Assembly (NCBI GenBank): GCA_963757395.1
Contig: CAVWRK010000001.1
Location: forward strand, 1-64,000
DNA: 64,000 bases
DNA from: DATAOG01 sp963757395
GTDB lineage: Bacteria; Pseudomonadota; Alphaproteobacteria; Geminicoccales; Geminicoccaceae
Direction: 5' to 3'
Shown here piece after piece: positions 32,293 through 41,765 of this stretch (the stretch's first letter is position 1; each line of letters starts with the position of its first letter). Under the pieces are notes generated by a model. It was not told the DNA's origin. It ran no database searches and saw only the letters and a program-made list of their open reading frames with translations. The translations under genes and the position numbers were made by a program.

Positions 32293-33664
32293 TCACTCCG
32301 CCGCACTCTTCCCCCGCCGCTTAGCCAGCAGCGCCTCGGCGCGGTCGAGATTGCCCTCGGCGATGCCGAGGTAGTGGCTTGCGCCCGCTGGCTTTGAACA
32401 CCTCGAGGGCGGCGCGATAGGCGGCAACCGCCTCTTCCAGCCGCAGGGTGCCGTCCTCGCGCGCGCCGAGCGCCCTGAGCGCGGTGCCAAGGTTGTTCTG
32501 GGTCGTGGCCCATTGCAGCGGGACGCGCTCGCGCGTCCTCACCTCGAGGGCGGCGCAATAGGCGGCGACCGCCTCTTCCAGCCGCAGGGTGCCGTCCTCG
32601 CGCTCGCCGAGCGCCCCGAGCGCGGTGCCGAGGTTGTTCTGGGTCGTGGCCCATTGCAGCGGGACGCGCTCGCGCGTCCTCACCTCGAGGGCGGCGCGAT
32701 AGGCGGCGACCGCCTCTTCCAGCCGCAGGGTGCCGTCCTCGCGCTCGCCGAGCGCCCCGAGCGCGGCGCCGAGGTTGTTCTGGGTCATCGCCCATTGCAG
32801 CGGGACGCGCTCGCGCGTCCTCACCTCGAGGGCGGCGCGATAGGCGGCGACCGCCTCTTGCAGCCTTTGGGTGCCGTCCTCGCGCTCGCCGAGCGCCCTG
32901 AGCGCGGTGCCAAGGTTGTTCTGGGTCGTGGCCCATTGCAGCGGGACGCGCTCGCGCGTTGTCACCTCGAGGGCGGCGCGATAGGCGGCGACCGCATCTT
33001 CCAGCCGCAGGGTGCCGTCCTCGCGCGCGCCGAGCGCCCGGAGCGCGGTGCCGAGGTTGTTCTGGGTCGTGGCCCATTGCAGCGGGACGCGCTCGCGCGT
33101 CCTCACCTCGAGGCGGCGCGATAGGCGGCGACCGCCTCTTCCAGCCGCAGGGTGCCGTCCTCGCGCGCGCCGAGCGCCCCGAGCGCGTTGCCGAGGTTGT
33201 TCTGGGTCATGGCCCATTGCAGCGGGACGCGCTCGCGCGTCCTCACCTCGAGGGCGGCGCAATAGGCGGCGACCGCCTCTTCCAGCCGCAGGGTGCCGTC
33301 CTCGCGCTCGCCGAGCGTTTGGAGCGCGTTGCCGAGGTTGTTCTGGGTCATCGCCCAGTCGAGCGGGACGCGTTCGCGCGTTGTCACCTCGAGGGCGGCG
33401 CGATAGGCGGCGACCGCCTCCTCCAGCCAGCCGTTCTCGCCTTTCTGCTCACCGAGCACATCGGCCGCGAGCCCGAGCGCGTGCCAGAGGCCGCCGCGCT
33501 GGTCCTGGTCCAGGCCGGCCGGCATGTTGGCGCAGAGGTGCTTCAGGCGACCGGCGCCAGGCTCCAGCAAGTCGACCAGATAGTGCCCCTGACGCTCGGT
33601 CGCCGGCGCGACGCTTGTGGCGACCAGGGCGACCAGCACCGCGTCGAAATCCCGGTCGAAATCT
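32293..33664 (-). pseudogene. TPR-repeat protein, C-terminal part (IS630-split and frameshifted)
   Basis: This is the 3' part of a gene that starts at 35323. After the IS630 insertion it reads DFDRDFDAVLVALVATSVAP and then seven tetratricopeptide-like units of 47 aa (WAMTQNNLGNALGALGARED, GTLRLEEAVAAYRAALEV, RTRERVP). One G is missing at about 33111 (CTCGAGGCGG where other repeats have CTCGAGGGCGG), shifting the frame. A second shift near 32395 leads to the true end, GASHYLGIAEGNLDRAEALL, AKRRGKSAAE, stop at 32293. TPRs of this tandem NLG type mediate protein contacts. Confidence 0.8.
32400..33420. repeat. Seven tandem ~141-bp repeats encoding TPR units
   Basis: The blocks GGTTGTTCTGGGTC(G/A)T and CCTCTTCCAGCCGCAGGGTGCC recur about every 141 bp with only a few substitutions per unit. 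This high identity suggests recent duplication or gene conversion between units and makes the tract prone to copy-number change and to assembly error. Confidence 0.85.
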
Positions 33665-33665
33665 A

Positions 33666-34792
33666 GTGCACGGACGCGTTCAGAGGATTTCAAGCTTAGC
33701 GAGGATTTGCGGGGAGGTCTTGGTCCAGGTGAAGGGCTTGGGCGCGGCGTTGTGCTCGGCGATGTAGCGGTGGATCGCGGCCTGCAAGTCGATCACGGAG
33801 TGGAAGGTGCCCCGCTTGAGGCGGCGCCGGGTAAGAGCCGAGAAGAAGGTCTCGACCGCGTTCAGCCAGGAGCCCGAGGTCGGCGTGAAGTGGAAGGTCC
33901 AGCGCGGATGCCGTGCCAGCCAGGCCATGACCTTGGGGTGTTTGTGGCTGCCGTAGTTGTCGAGGATCACGTGGATCACCTTGCCGGCCGGCACGGCGGC
34001 CTCGATGGCGTTGAGGAAGCGCAGGAACTCCTGGTGCCGGTGGCGCTGCATGCAACGGCCGAGCACCGTGCCGTCGAGGACATTGAGCGCGGCGAACAGG
34101 GTGGTGATGCCGTTGCGGATATAGTCGTGGGTCATGGTGCCGGCCTTGCCCGGCTTGATCGGCAGACCGGGCTGGGTCCGGTCCAGGGCCTGGATCTGGC
34201 TTTTCTCATCGATCGAGAGCACCAGGCTGTGGGCCGGCGGCTCGACGTACAGGCCGACGATGTCCTCGAGCTTGGTGGCAAATTCGGGATCGTTGGAGCG
34301 CTTGAAGGTCCGGATGCGGTGGGGCTGCAGCCGGTGGGCGCCCCAGATCCGCTGCACCGAGCGCAAGGAGATCCCGGCGCTCCTGGCCATGGCACGGCCG
34401 GTCCAGTGGGTCGCCTCGCCGGGCGCCTCGGCGCAGGTCAGGGCGACCACCCGCTGCACCGTCGCGTCGTCCAGGCGCGGCTTGCCCGGCTTGCGGGTGG
34501 CATCCCGCAGCAGCCCGTCGACCCCGGCCTCGGCGAACCGCCGCTGCCAGCGCCAGACCGCCGGGCGACCGATCCGGGCGCGTTTGGCAACCTCCGCGAC
34601 GCTCAGCCGCTCGGCCGACGCCAGGATGATCCGAGCCCGCGCCACATGCTTCTGGGCGCGGTTACGATCGGCGACGATCGCCTCCAAACGAGCACGATCC
34701 TCAGCCGAGACCACGGGACACACGATCTGAGCCATGGGCCCAGGATCGCACATTCGCCCTGTCTTGTGAATCCTATGATTGCATCAGTGCAC
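33666..34792 (-). mobile_element. IS630-family element, copy 2 (inverse orientation)
   Basis: Flanked by TA at 33664-33665 and 34793-34794. Sequence is almost identical to copy 1 at 29146-30270 but inverted and two bases longer. It interrupts a TPR gene between LTDTGLPL (34795 side) and DFDRDFDAV (33664 side). The two copies could recombine to invert 30.3-33.7 kb. Confidence 0.92.
33680..34753 (-). CDS. IS630-family transposase (copy 2)
   Basis: A 357-aa transposase starting MCDPGPMAQIVCPVVSAEDR, identical to copy 1 as far as I can see up to QILAKL. It then ends EIL with a TGA inside the element, which I take as the native C-terminus. HTH and DDE motifs are as in copy 1. No lesion seen. Confidence 0.95.
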   Translation of the reverse strand: MCDPGPMAQIVCPVVSAEDRARLEAIVADRNRAQKHVARARIILASAERLSVAEVAKRARIGRPAVWRWQRRFAEAGVDGLLRDATRKPGKPRLDDATVQRVVALTCAEAPGEATHWTGRAMARSAGISLRSVQRIWGAHRLQPHRIRTFKRSNDPEFATKLEDIVGLYVEPPAHSLVLSIDEKSQIQALDRTQPGLPIKPGKAGTMTHDYIRNGITTLFAALNVLDGTVLGRCMQRHRHQEFLRFLNAIEAAVPAGKVIHVILDNYGSHKHPKVMAWLARHPRWTFHFTPTSGSWLNAVETFFSALTRRRLKRGTFHSVIDLQAAIHRYIAEHNAAPKPFTWTKTSPQILAKLEIL

Positions 34793-34794
34793 TA

Positions 34795-35323
34795 GCGGCA
34801 GCCCCGTATCGGTCAGCGTGTATTCGCCAGCGCGGCGTCCCTCTGACGTCCCGCGCTGCACCTCGACATTTCGATCGCTCGGCAGGATGCGCAGGCGGAC
34901 GCCTTTGCCAGTGCTCGCAACCTCGCCCGAGACCAGCACGTCGCCCCGGCGCCCCGCGAGCAGGGCTCGGGCCTTGGCCTCGAAGGCCTCCCGGCTCTCT
35001 ATGCCCCATTCCGGCCCTGGGCCGATCGGAATCACCTCGAGCCCCCGATAGGGTTCGAGCGCCGCCGCGACGTGGCGCGTGTGCGTGCGCTCGTCGTCGT
35101 CACCCTGCAGATCGGCGATCAGGACCACGAACCGCTCGCCCGCCGGCAGCGGCAGGTCGCGTTGCTGCGCGAGCCGGCCGGCTCGCGCAGGATTCAGCCA
35201 TGGCAGGTAAGCCAGGAGGAACTCGCGGAACCACCAGGCGACGAACGCGCCAAGGCCCAGGCCCCCCGCGAGCCACGCGATCATCGGCCACGCCGTCCAC
35301 TCGCCCACCGGCAATCCCTTCAT
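34795..35323 (-). pseudogene. TPR-repeat protein, N-terminal part (IS630-split)
   Basis: From the ATG at 35323: MKGLPVGEWTAWPMIAWLAG contains a transmembrane helix (MIAWLAGGLGLGAFVAWWF). It is followed by a soluble alpha/beta domain (ERFVVLIADLQGDDDERTHT, RHVAAALEPYRGLEVIPIGP, LLAGRRGDVLVSGEVAS) of the kind that precedes TPRs in bacterial membrane-anchored sensors. The frame runs into IS630 copy 2 after LTDTGLPL. Excision would connect it to 32293-33664. Confidence 0.75.
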
Positions 35324-36129
35324 CCGGAATGCGGGTGTATTGTGCGCCGGTCGGTCCGGGGCTTCAACCGCATCGCGCCGGCGGCCATGCTCCGGGCACG
35401 TTTCGCGCGATCGAAGGGCGCTTGACGGCGCCGGATGCGTCGGATGCGCCAATTTTGCGCCATACGTGCGGTTGATCGCCCGCTCAGGGCTCAATCAATT
35501 CTCCAGTTTCAGCCGAGCGCCATCAATCGGGAGTCGCCATCCAAGTATCTGCGTTCGCTCACGAATTATCAACTGGAGGCGATGCTTGAGATCAATGGAG
35601 TCAATGGACTCAACCTTGATCTCAATGAGATTTCTCACCATTTGCGCCGGATGCGTCACTTCTGTGCTCTCCAAAATAAATGATGCGACAGATATGCGAC
35701 ACCTCCGGGGACTCGAAATACAATCAATGCATCATTACCAGATGATCTTCGGACCGGAACTTAAATTCGGTCCAAATCCGATTTGGCGCGGTCGCCATTA
35801 ACCCAACTTTCATTATCTAACAGTGCCGACGGAAAAATCAAACCGGCATAGCAACGCTCCCCTGCGGCATCAATCCGAACTCCACTCCCGCATCAATCTC
35901 AAGCCAAAACCGCCCCGGATTGACTCAATCCCGCCTCAACAAGCCGCCGTGCCCCCACCCCTGCCCCGCCCCCCGCCCCGGGCCCCACGGGGCGCGGCCG
36001 CACCTGTTCCACCGTCCGCAACCCTGTCAAGCAGAGGTTAACAAATCCTTGCCACGCCCCGAAAAGTTCGGCCGGCCGCAGCTCCGGGAAGGGTAAGGAA
36101 AGGCCGGCAGGCCATTGCCATGGAGGGTA
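35324..36129. other. Intergenic region between accessory and chromosomal halves
   Basis: About 800 bp without a convincing gene. 35500-35900 is AT-richer than the surroundings, with several short direct echoes of GCGCCGGATGCGTC. 35940-36010 is a C-rich tract with runs of CCCC. Possibly remnant or regulatory DNA; nothing recognised. Confidence 0.5.
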
Positions 36130-36156
36130 AAAGTTCGGCCCGGCGGCGCTGCCGCC
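36130..36156 (-). terminator. Candidate Rho-independent terminator after metH
   Basis: On the minus strand just past the metH stop, GGCGGCAGCGCCGCC (36142-36156) forms a perfect 6-bp stem with a 3-nt loop, followed by GGGCCGAACTTTTACC. The T-run is short, so termination is only plausible. Confidence 0.35.
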
Positions 36157-36165
36157 CGCTGCCGC

Positions 36166-39100
36166 CTAGACGTTGAAGTAGCGGGCCTGGGGGTGGTGGA
36201 GGACGATGGCGCTGGTCGACTGCTCGGGGTGGAGCTGGTCTTCTTCGGACAGCTCGATGCCGATCCGGGTGGCGTCGAGCAGGGACAGAAGCTGGCGCTG
36301 GTCGGCGAGGTTCGGGCAGGCGGGGTAGCCGAACGAGTAGCGCGAGCCGCGGTAGCCCTGCTTCAAGAGCTCGTGCCGGTCGCGGGCGTCGAGGTGGGAA
36401 AAACCGAGCTCGGCGCGGATCCGCTTGTGGACGTATTCGGCCAGCGCCTCGGCCAGCTCGACGCCCAGACCGTGCAGGCGGACGTAGTCGTTGTAGCGGT
36501 TGGCGGCGAACCAGGTCCGCGCGACCTCGGAGGCCCGCTGGCCGACGGTCACGACCTGGAGGCCGAGCACGTCGCGCTCGGGCAGGGCGGCGTCGCGCAG
36601 GAAATCGGCGATGCAAAGGCCGTTCTTCTTCGACTGGCGGGGTAGGGAAAAACGGGCGACCTCGCGGCCGTGGTCCTCGGGGTCGAACAGCAGGACGTCG
36701 TTGCCCTCGGCGGCGGCCGGCCAGTAGCCGTAGACCGCCTGGGGCTGGAACACGCGCTCGCGCTCCGCCTCGTCGACCAGACCCGTCAGGATCGGCTTCA
36801 GCTCCTTGTTCGCCCAGGCGAGAAAGTCGGCAAGCGTGCGGCCGTCCTTCTTGTAGCCCCAGTGGAACTGGTAGAGCATGTTGTCGTTCAGGAACGGCAG
36901 CAGCGCCCGGACCGGCACCGCCTCGAGCAGCCGGGGGCCGAGGAAGGGCGGTTTTGGGACCTCGACGCCGCGGGAGAGCTCGTTGCGGCGTAGGCGCGTT
37001 TCTTCCACCTCCAGCGGGCGCATGGTCGGCGCCGTCGCATCGATCGCGGCCAGCGTGCGCGCGGGCTTGGCGCGCTTGGGCCGCGCCTGCTGCTTGGCCT
37101 GGCGCTCGGCGAGGTAGGTCGAAAAGCAGCCGGAGACGATCCGGTCCATCAGGTGCAGGCCATCGAAGGCATCGCGCGCGTAGGCGACCTTGCCCGAGGC
37201 GTAGGCCCGCACGCAGTCCTCCTCGACGTACTGGCGGGTCAATGCCGCCCCGCCCAGCATGACCGGCACGTCCAGGCCCTGGCGGCTCATCTCGAGCATG
37301 TTCTCGCGCATCACCACGGTCGATTTGACCAGCAGGCCCGACATGCCGATCGCGTTGGCGCGGTGCTCCTGGAAGGCCGCAAGAATATTGGCGAGCGGCT
37401 GCTTGATGCCGAGGTTCACCACTTTGTAGCCGTTGTTCGTGAGGATAATGTCGACCAGGTTCTTGCCGATGTCGTGGACATCGCCCTTGACGGTCGCAAG
37501 AACCACGGTGCCCTTGTGGCTGCCCTCGACCCGGTCCATGTGGGGCTCGAGATGGGCGACCGCGGCCTTCATCGTCTCCGCGCTCTGGAGCACGAAGGGC
37601 AGCTGCATCTGGCCGCTGCCGAACAATTCGCCCACGACCTTCATGCCGTCGAGCAGGTGAATGTTGATGATGTCGAGCGGCGGGTGTTTTCTCAGGGCCT
37701 CGTCGAGGTCGGCCTCGAGGCCCTGGCGGTCGCCATCGATGATCCGGTGCTTGAGCCGCTCCTCGACCAGGGCCGGGCGTTCCTTCTTCTCAGTGGTCGC
37801 CTTGCGCTCGGCGAATTGTGCCATGAAGGCGTGCAGCGGATCGTAGCCCTCCCGCCTGCGGTCGAAGATCAGGTCGCTCGCGAGCGCTGCCTCCTCGGGT
37901 GGGATCTTGTGCAGCGGCATGATCTTGGAGGAATGCAGGATCGCCCCGGTCAGGCCGCGCTTGAGCGCCTCGTCGAGAAAGACCGAGTTGAGGACGTGGC
38001 GGGCGGCCGGGTTGAGGCCGAACGAGATGTTCGAAAGTCCCAGAATGATCTGGATGTCGGGAAACTCGGCGCTGATCGCCGCGATCGCATCGAGGGTCGC
38101 GACGCCGAGGCCGCGGTCGTCCTCGTTGCCGGTGCAGATCGTGAAGGTCAGCGGGTCGATCAAGAGGTCCGAGCGTGGCAGCCCGTGGCGGTTGCAGGCG
38201 AAGTCGACCAGGCGGCGCGCGACCTCGAGCTTGCGCTCGACATCCTTGGCCATGCCGATCTCGTCGATCGTCAGCGCGATCACGCCGGCCCCGAACTTGC
38301 GCGCGAGCTCCATGCGCCGGGTCGGCGGCTCCTCGCCGTCCTCGAAGTTGATCGAGTTGAGGACCGCCTTACCGCCATAGAGCTCGAGCGAGGTCTCGAG
38401 CACCGGCAACTCGGTCGAATCGAACACCAGCGGGCTGTCGACGGCACCGCGCAGGCGCGAGACGACCTCGGTCATGTCGCGGCTCTCGTCGCGGCCGACG
38501 TAGGCGGTGCAGACGTCGAGGGCGTGGGCGCCCTCCTTGGCCTGGGCGCGGCCGATCGCGACGCAGGCATCCCAGTCGCCGGCCGCCTGGCGCTCGCGGA
38601 ACGCCTTCGAGCCGTTGGCATTGCAGCGCTCGCCGATCGAGAGATAGGCCTGTTCCTGGCGCAGCGGCACGGCGCTGTAGAGCGAGGCGAGCTGGGCGGG
38701 TGCTGTCACCTCGCGCGGCTTTGGGCGCGGCCGGTAGCCGTCCTCGGCCAGGCGCCGGAGCATCTGATCGAGCGCCTGGATGTGCTCGATGGTGGTGCCG
38801 CAACAGCCGCCGATGATGCCGACCCCGTCCTCGGTGACAAAGCGCTCGAGCCAGGCGGCGAGCTCGCTGGGCCCGAGCGGATAGCGGGTCTGGCCCTCGA
38901 CCAGCTCGGGCAGACCGGCGTTGGGCAGGACCGAGACCGGCCCCGGCCAGTTTTCGGCCAGGTAGGCAAGGTGCTCGGCCATCTCCTGGGGGCCGGTCGC
39001 GCAGTTGAGGCCGAGGACCGGCACGTCGAGCGCGCCGACGATGGTCGCCGCGGCCGCAATGTCGGTGCCGACCAGCAGCGTGCCGGTGGTCTCGACCGTG

Positions 39101-39672
39101 ACCTGGACCATCAGCGGCAGATCGACGCCCGCGGCCCGCATCGCGCTCCGCGCGCCGTTGATCGCGGCCTTGGCCTGGAGCGGGTCCTGGCAGGTCTCGC
39201 AGAGGATGACGTCGGCGCCGCCGGCGATCAGGCCCGCGGCCTGGACGCCGAACGCCTGCTCGAGGGTCCGATAGGCGACGTGGCCGAGCGAAGGCAGGCG
39301 GGTGCCGGGGCCGATCGCGCCGATCACGAAGCGCTCGCGGCCATCGGCGGCGACCAGGGCAATGGCCTCATGGGCGAGCTCGGCAGCGCGCCGGTTGATC
39401 TCGAACGCGCGCTCGCCGAGGTCGAACTCAGCCAGCGTCAGTGGCGAGCCGCCGAAGCTGTTGGTCTCGAGGGCATCGGCGCCGGCCTCGAGGTAGCCCT
39501 GGTGGATCTCCCGGATCAGGTCCGGGCGGCTGAGGTTGAGGACCTCGGAGCAGTTCTCCTGGCCCCAGAAGTCGCCTTCGATCGTGAGCTCGCGGCCCTG
39601 GATCTGGGTGCCCATGGCACCGTCGAACAACAGAACCCGGCGCTCCAGGGCCTCGATGAAGGGAGATGTCAT
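36166..39672 (-). CDS. metH: Cobalamin-dependent methionine synthase
   Basis: A 1168-aa MetH with all four modules. The homocysteine-binding domain (MTSPFIEALERRVLLFDGAM; zinc ligands in NCATGP and GGCCGTT) is followed by the methyl-THF (pterin-binding) domain from about residue 350 (YLSIGERCNANGSKAFRERQ). The B12 domain has the cap and DVHDIGKNLVDIIL, in which His is the lower axial ligand. The activation domain carries the SAM-binding RYSFGYPACPNL. It transfers methyl from 5-methyl-THF to homocysteine. Length is normal. It is the last gene of an operon with metF and a regulator (9 bp after metF). Confidence 0.97.
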   Translation of the reverse strand: MTSPFIEALERRVLLFDGAMGTQIQGRELTIEGDFWGQENCSEVLNLSRPDLIREIHQGYLEAGADALETNSFGGSPLTLAEFDLGERAFEINRRAAELAHEAIALVAADGRERFVIGAIGPGTRLPSLGHVAYRTLEQAFGVQAAGLIAGGADVILCETCQDPLQAKAAINGARSAMRAAGVDLPLMVQVTVETTGTLLVGTDIAAAATIVGALDVPVLGLNCATGPQEMAEHLAYLAENWPGPVSVLPNAGLPELVEGQTRYPLGPSELAAWLERFVTEDGVGIIGGCCGTTIEHIQALDQMLRRLAEDGYRPRPKPREVTAPAQLASLYSAVPLRQEQAYLSIGERCNANGSKAFRERQAAGDWDACVAIGRAQAKEGAHALDVCTAYVGRDESRDMTEVVSRLRGAVDSPLVFDSTELPVLETSLELYGGKAVLNSINFEDGEEPPTRRMELARKFGAGVIALTIDEIGMAKDVERKLEVARRLVDFACNRHGLPRSDLLIDPLTFTICTGNEDDRGLGVATLDAIAAISAEFPDIQIILGLSNISFGLNPAARHVLNSVFLDEALKRGLTGAILHSSKIMPLHKIPPEEAALASDLIFDRRREGYDPLHAFMAQFAERKATTEKKERPALVEERLKHRIIDGDRQGLEADLDEALRKHPPLDIINIHLLDGMKVVGELFGSGQMQLPFVLQSAETMKAAVAHLEPHMDRVEGSHKGTVVLATVKGDVHDIGKNLVDIILTNNGYKVVNLGIKQPLANILAAFQEHRANAIGMSGLLVKSTVVMRENMLEMSRQGLDVPVMLGGAALTRQYVEEDCVRAYASGKVAYARDAFDGLHLMDRIVSGCFSTYLAERQAKQQARPKRAKPARTLAAIDATAPTMRPLEVEETRLRRNELSRGVEVPKPPFLGPRLLEAVPVRALLPFLNDNMLYQFHWGYKKDGRTLADFLAWANKELKPILTGLVDEAERERVFQPQAVYGYWPAAAEGNDVLLFDPEDHGREVARFSLPRQSKKNGLCIADFLRDAALPERDVLGLQVVTVGQRASEVARTWFAANRYNDYVRLHGLGVELAEALAEYVHKRIRAELGFSHLDARDRHELLKQGYRGSRYSFGYPACPNLADQRQLLSLLDATRIGIELSEEDQLHPEQSTSAIVLHHPQARYFNV

Positions 39673-39681
39673 GCGGTGACC

Positions 39682-40617
39682 TCAGGCGGCGTGCGCGAGG
39701 CGCGGCCGCAGGCCGAGCAGCCGGCAGGCCTCGAGCGTGAGCTCGGCGCGGTTCAGGGTATAGAAGTGGAATTGACGGATGCCTTCGGCGATCAGCTGCC
39801 GGACCTGCCCGGCGGCGATGTCGGCGCCGACGCGCACGCGTTCGGCGGGATCCTCGCCCAGGCCCGCGAACCGGGCGCCGAGCCACTCGGGCACGCCCGC
39901 CCCGCAGCCGTCGCTGAAGCGCTTGATCTGGGCAAAGTCGTGCACCGGCATGATGCCGACCGCGAGCGGTGCGCCGATGCCGGCCCGGGCCATGCGGTCG
40001 CGAAAGCGCAGCACGGTCTGGGTCTCGAAACAGTACTGGGTGATCGCGCCGACCGCGCCGGCGTCGAGCTTGCGCTTCAGATTGTCGAGATCGGCCTCGG
40101 GGCTGGCCGCCTCCGGATGGGTCTCGGGATAGGCGGCGACGCTGATCTCGAAGGGCGCGACCCCGGCCAGCGCCGCCACCAGATCGGCGGCGTACGGATA
40201 ATGCTCGCCGTTCGGCCGGCTGTCCGCGTCCTTGGGCCGGTCGCCGCGTAGCGCCACGATCTGGCGCACGCCCGCGGCCCAATAATCGCGGGCGATGGCG
40301 TCGATCGCGCTGCGCGTGGCGCTGGCGCAGGTCAGATGGGCGACCGCCCGCCAGCCGGCGCGCTCGCGCAGCGCGTCGACCCAGGCGCGGGTGCCTTCGG
40401 CGGGGTTGCCGCCGGCGCCGCAGGTCACCGAGACGTAGTGGGGGCTAAGTGGCTGCAACTGCTCGACCGTTTGCCAGAGGCGAGCCTCGGCCGCGGGCGT
40501 CTTGGGCGGGAAGAACTCGAACGAGATCTCGAGCTCGGGCAGGATCTCGGCCGGCAGAAGCTCCCCGGTATGGGGCGCGGGACGGTCTTGGGCGGGGCTG
40601 GTCCGATCGGGGATCAT
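39682..40617 (-). CDS. metF: 5,10-methylenetetrahydrofolate reductase
   Basis: A 311-aa protein from the ATG at 40617. It has the MTHFR core: ISFEFFPPKTPAAEARLWQT, PHYVSVTCGAGGNPAEGTRA, VAHLTCASATR, QIVALRGDRPKD, YCFETQTVLRFRDRMARAGI and FHFYTLNRAELTLEACRLLG. It makes the 5-methyl-THF used by MetH. The start overlaps the upstream regulator's stop by four bases (40614-40617), so it is translationally coupled. Confidence 0.96.
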   Translation of the reverse strand: MIPDRTSPAQDRPAPHTGELLPAEILPELEISFEFFPPKTPAAEARLWQTVEQLQPLSPHYVSVTCGAGGNPAEGTRAWVDALRERAGWRAVAHLTCASATRSAIDAIARDYWAAGVRQIVALRGDRPKDADSRPNGEHYPYAADLVAALAGVAPFEISVAAYPETHPEAASPEADLDNLKRKLDAGAVGAITQYCFETQTVLRFRDRMARAGIGAPLAVGIMPVHDFAQIKRFSDGCGAGVPEWLGARFAGLGEDPAERVRVGADIAAGQVRQLIAEGIRQFHFYTLNRAELTLEACRLLGLRPRLAHAA

Positions 40618-41621
40618 GCGACGTCGCGTCCGGCGCTGAGTTGCTGGTCGGGCTGGTCGGCATCGCCGGCCGTGCCGATCCGGCGCGCCGGCCAGATCAC
40701 CACGGTCAACGGCTCGCCCGGGAGGCGAAGGGGCGGCTCGAACGTTAGCCCGGCCGCGGTAAACCAATCGCGCAGCTCGACATCGGCGAAGCCGAGCCGG
40801 CGATGGGCGTGCTGCTCGCGCAGGAACTCGAGGCGGTGGGGCGCGAAATCGATCACCACCAGCCGCCCGCCCGGCCGCAGCACGCGCGCGGCCTCGGCGA
40901 GCGCCGCGCCCGGGTCGTCGGCAAAGCGCAGAACGTTGTGCAAGGTGGCAGCGTCGAATGAGCCGTCGGGCAGCGGCAGGTGGTACATGTCGCCCTGGCG
41001 GACCTGGCAGTTGCGCAGGCTGGTGCGGTCGAGGTTGGCGCGCGCCATTGCCAGCATCTCGCGCGACAGGTCGACCCCGAGGCCGAAGCCGATCCGGGGC
41101 GCCATCAGCTGCAGGATGCGGCCGGTGCCGGTGCCGATGTCGAGCAGGCTCTTCGGTGGCTGGTCGCCGAACAGGCCGAGCAGCGCACTCTCGACCTTGG
41201 CCTCGTCGAGGTGCAGCGAGCGGACCTGATCCCAGCGCGGCGCCTGGGCCGCGAAATAGTGCGCCGCCTGGTCCTGGCGCGCGCCGCGGACCGCGGCCAG
41301 GCGCTGGCGGTCGAGGGCCAGGTCGGCATCCTCGGGCGGCAGCATCCGGCAGAGGTTGCGCGCGAGCCTGGCGCCCGGCCCATGCTGGGCGCGCCGGTGA
41401 AAGACCCAGCTGCCCTCGCGGAAGCGCTCGAGCAGGCCGGCCTCGGCGAGCAGCTTGAGATGGCGCGAGACCCGTGGCTGGCTTTGCCCGAGAACCTGGG
41501 TGAGCTCGGTGACCGTCCATTCACCCTGGCTGCAGAGGACCAGCAGGCGCAGCCGGCTCGGCTCGGCGGCGGCGCGCAGGCCGTTCAACAGGGTCTCGAG
41601 GCTGTCGTGCTGGTCGGCCAT
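40614..41621 (-). CDS. ArsR-family regulator fused to SAM-dependent methyltransferase domain (SahR-like)
   Basis: A 335-aa protein from the ATG at 41621. Residues ~1-95 are an ArsR winged helix (LLVLCSQGEWTVTELTQVLG, QSQPRVSRHLKLLAEAGLLE). Residues ~140-300 are a class I methyltransferase (SLLDIGTGTGRILQLMAPRI, FDAATLHNVLRFADDPGAAL). ArsR proteins with this fusion are known as SahR-type sensors of S-adenosylhomocysteine controlling the methionine cycle in Proteobacteria. Being first in the operon with metF and metH supports that. The methyltransferase domain probably binds SAH as ligand rather than acting as an enzyme (inference). Confidence 0.88.
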   Translation of the reverse strand: MADQHDSLETLLNGLRAAAEPSRLRLLVLCSQGEWTVTELTQVLGQSQPRVSRHLKLLAEAGLLERFREGSWVFHRRAQHGPGARLARNLCRMLPPEDADLALDRQRLAAVRGARQDQAAHYFAAQAPRWDQVRSLHLDEAKVESALLGLFGDQPPKSLLDIGTGTGRILQLMAPRIGFGLGVDLSREMLAMARANLDRTSLRNCQVRQGDMYHLPLPDGSFDAATLHNVLRFADDPGAALAEAARVLRPGGRLVVIDFAPHRLEFLREQHAHRRLGFADVELRDWFTAAGLTFEPPLRLPGEPLTVVIWPARRIGTAGDADQPDQQLSAGRDVA

Positions 41622-41675
41622 GCTGGCTCCGGTGGGGCCGCGTCCGGGACTCACCCGTTGAGATGGGATACGCAT

Positions 41676-41691
41676 ATATAGATTTCTTTAT
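41676..41691. promoter_or_regulatory. Candidate operator upstream of the metF-metH operon
   Basis: ATATAGA-TT-TCTTTAT is a 7-2-7 inverted repeat (six of seven positions pair) about 55 bp upstream of the regulator's start codon, in an AT-rich pocket. It resembles the short palindromes bound by SahR-type ArsR regulators, so autoregulation is likely. Binding is unproven. Confidence 0.5.
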
Positions 41692-41765
41692 GTCGACATG
41701 TCAAGGCGTCAAAAAAGCGGGCGGTCGAGGGTGACCGCCCGAAAGCTGGGGGAGTTGCGGTGGGG

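Noticed and set aside
32513..33124. Repetitive plus-strand frames across the TPR repeats
   Set aside because: They are the reverse-strand reading of the TPR coding repeats and have no TPR or other known pattern.
32400..33420. Regular repeats that might suggest a CRISPR array
   Set aside because: The unit is ~141 bp, contiguous without spacers, and encodes TPR units. No cas genes are present.
35940..36010. C-rich tract as a possible G-quadruplex or origin
   Set aside because: Runs of C are irregular, with no DnaA boxes or AT-rich unwinding region. Only base composition supports it.
37153..40251. 1032-codon open frame on the plus strand across metH/metF
   Set aside because: It is antisense to clear metH and metF motifs. 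Composition is rich in Leu/Glu/Arg/Asp from GC-skewed codon shadow, with no domain.
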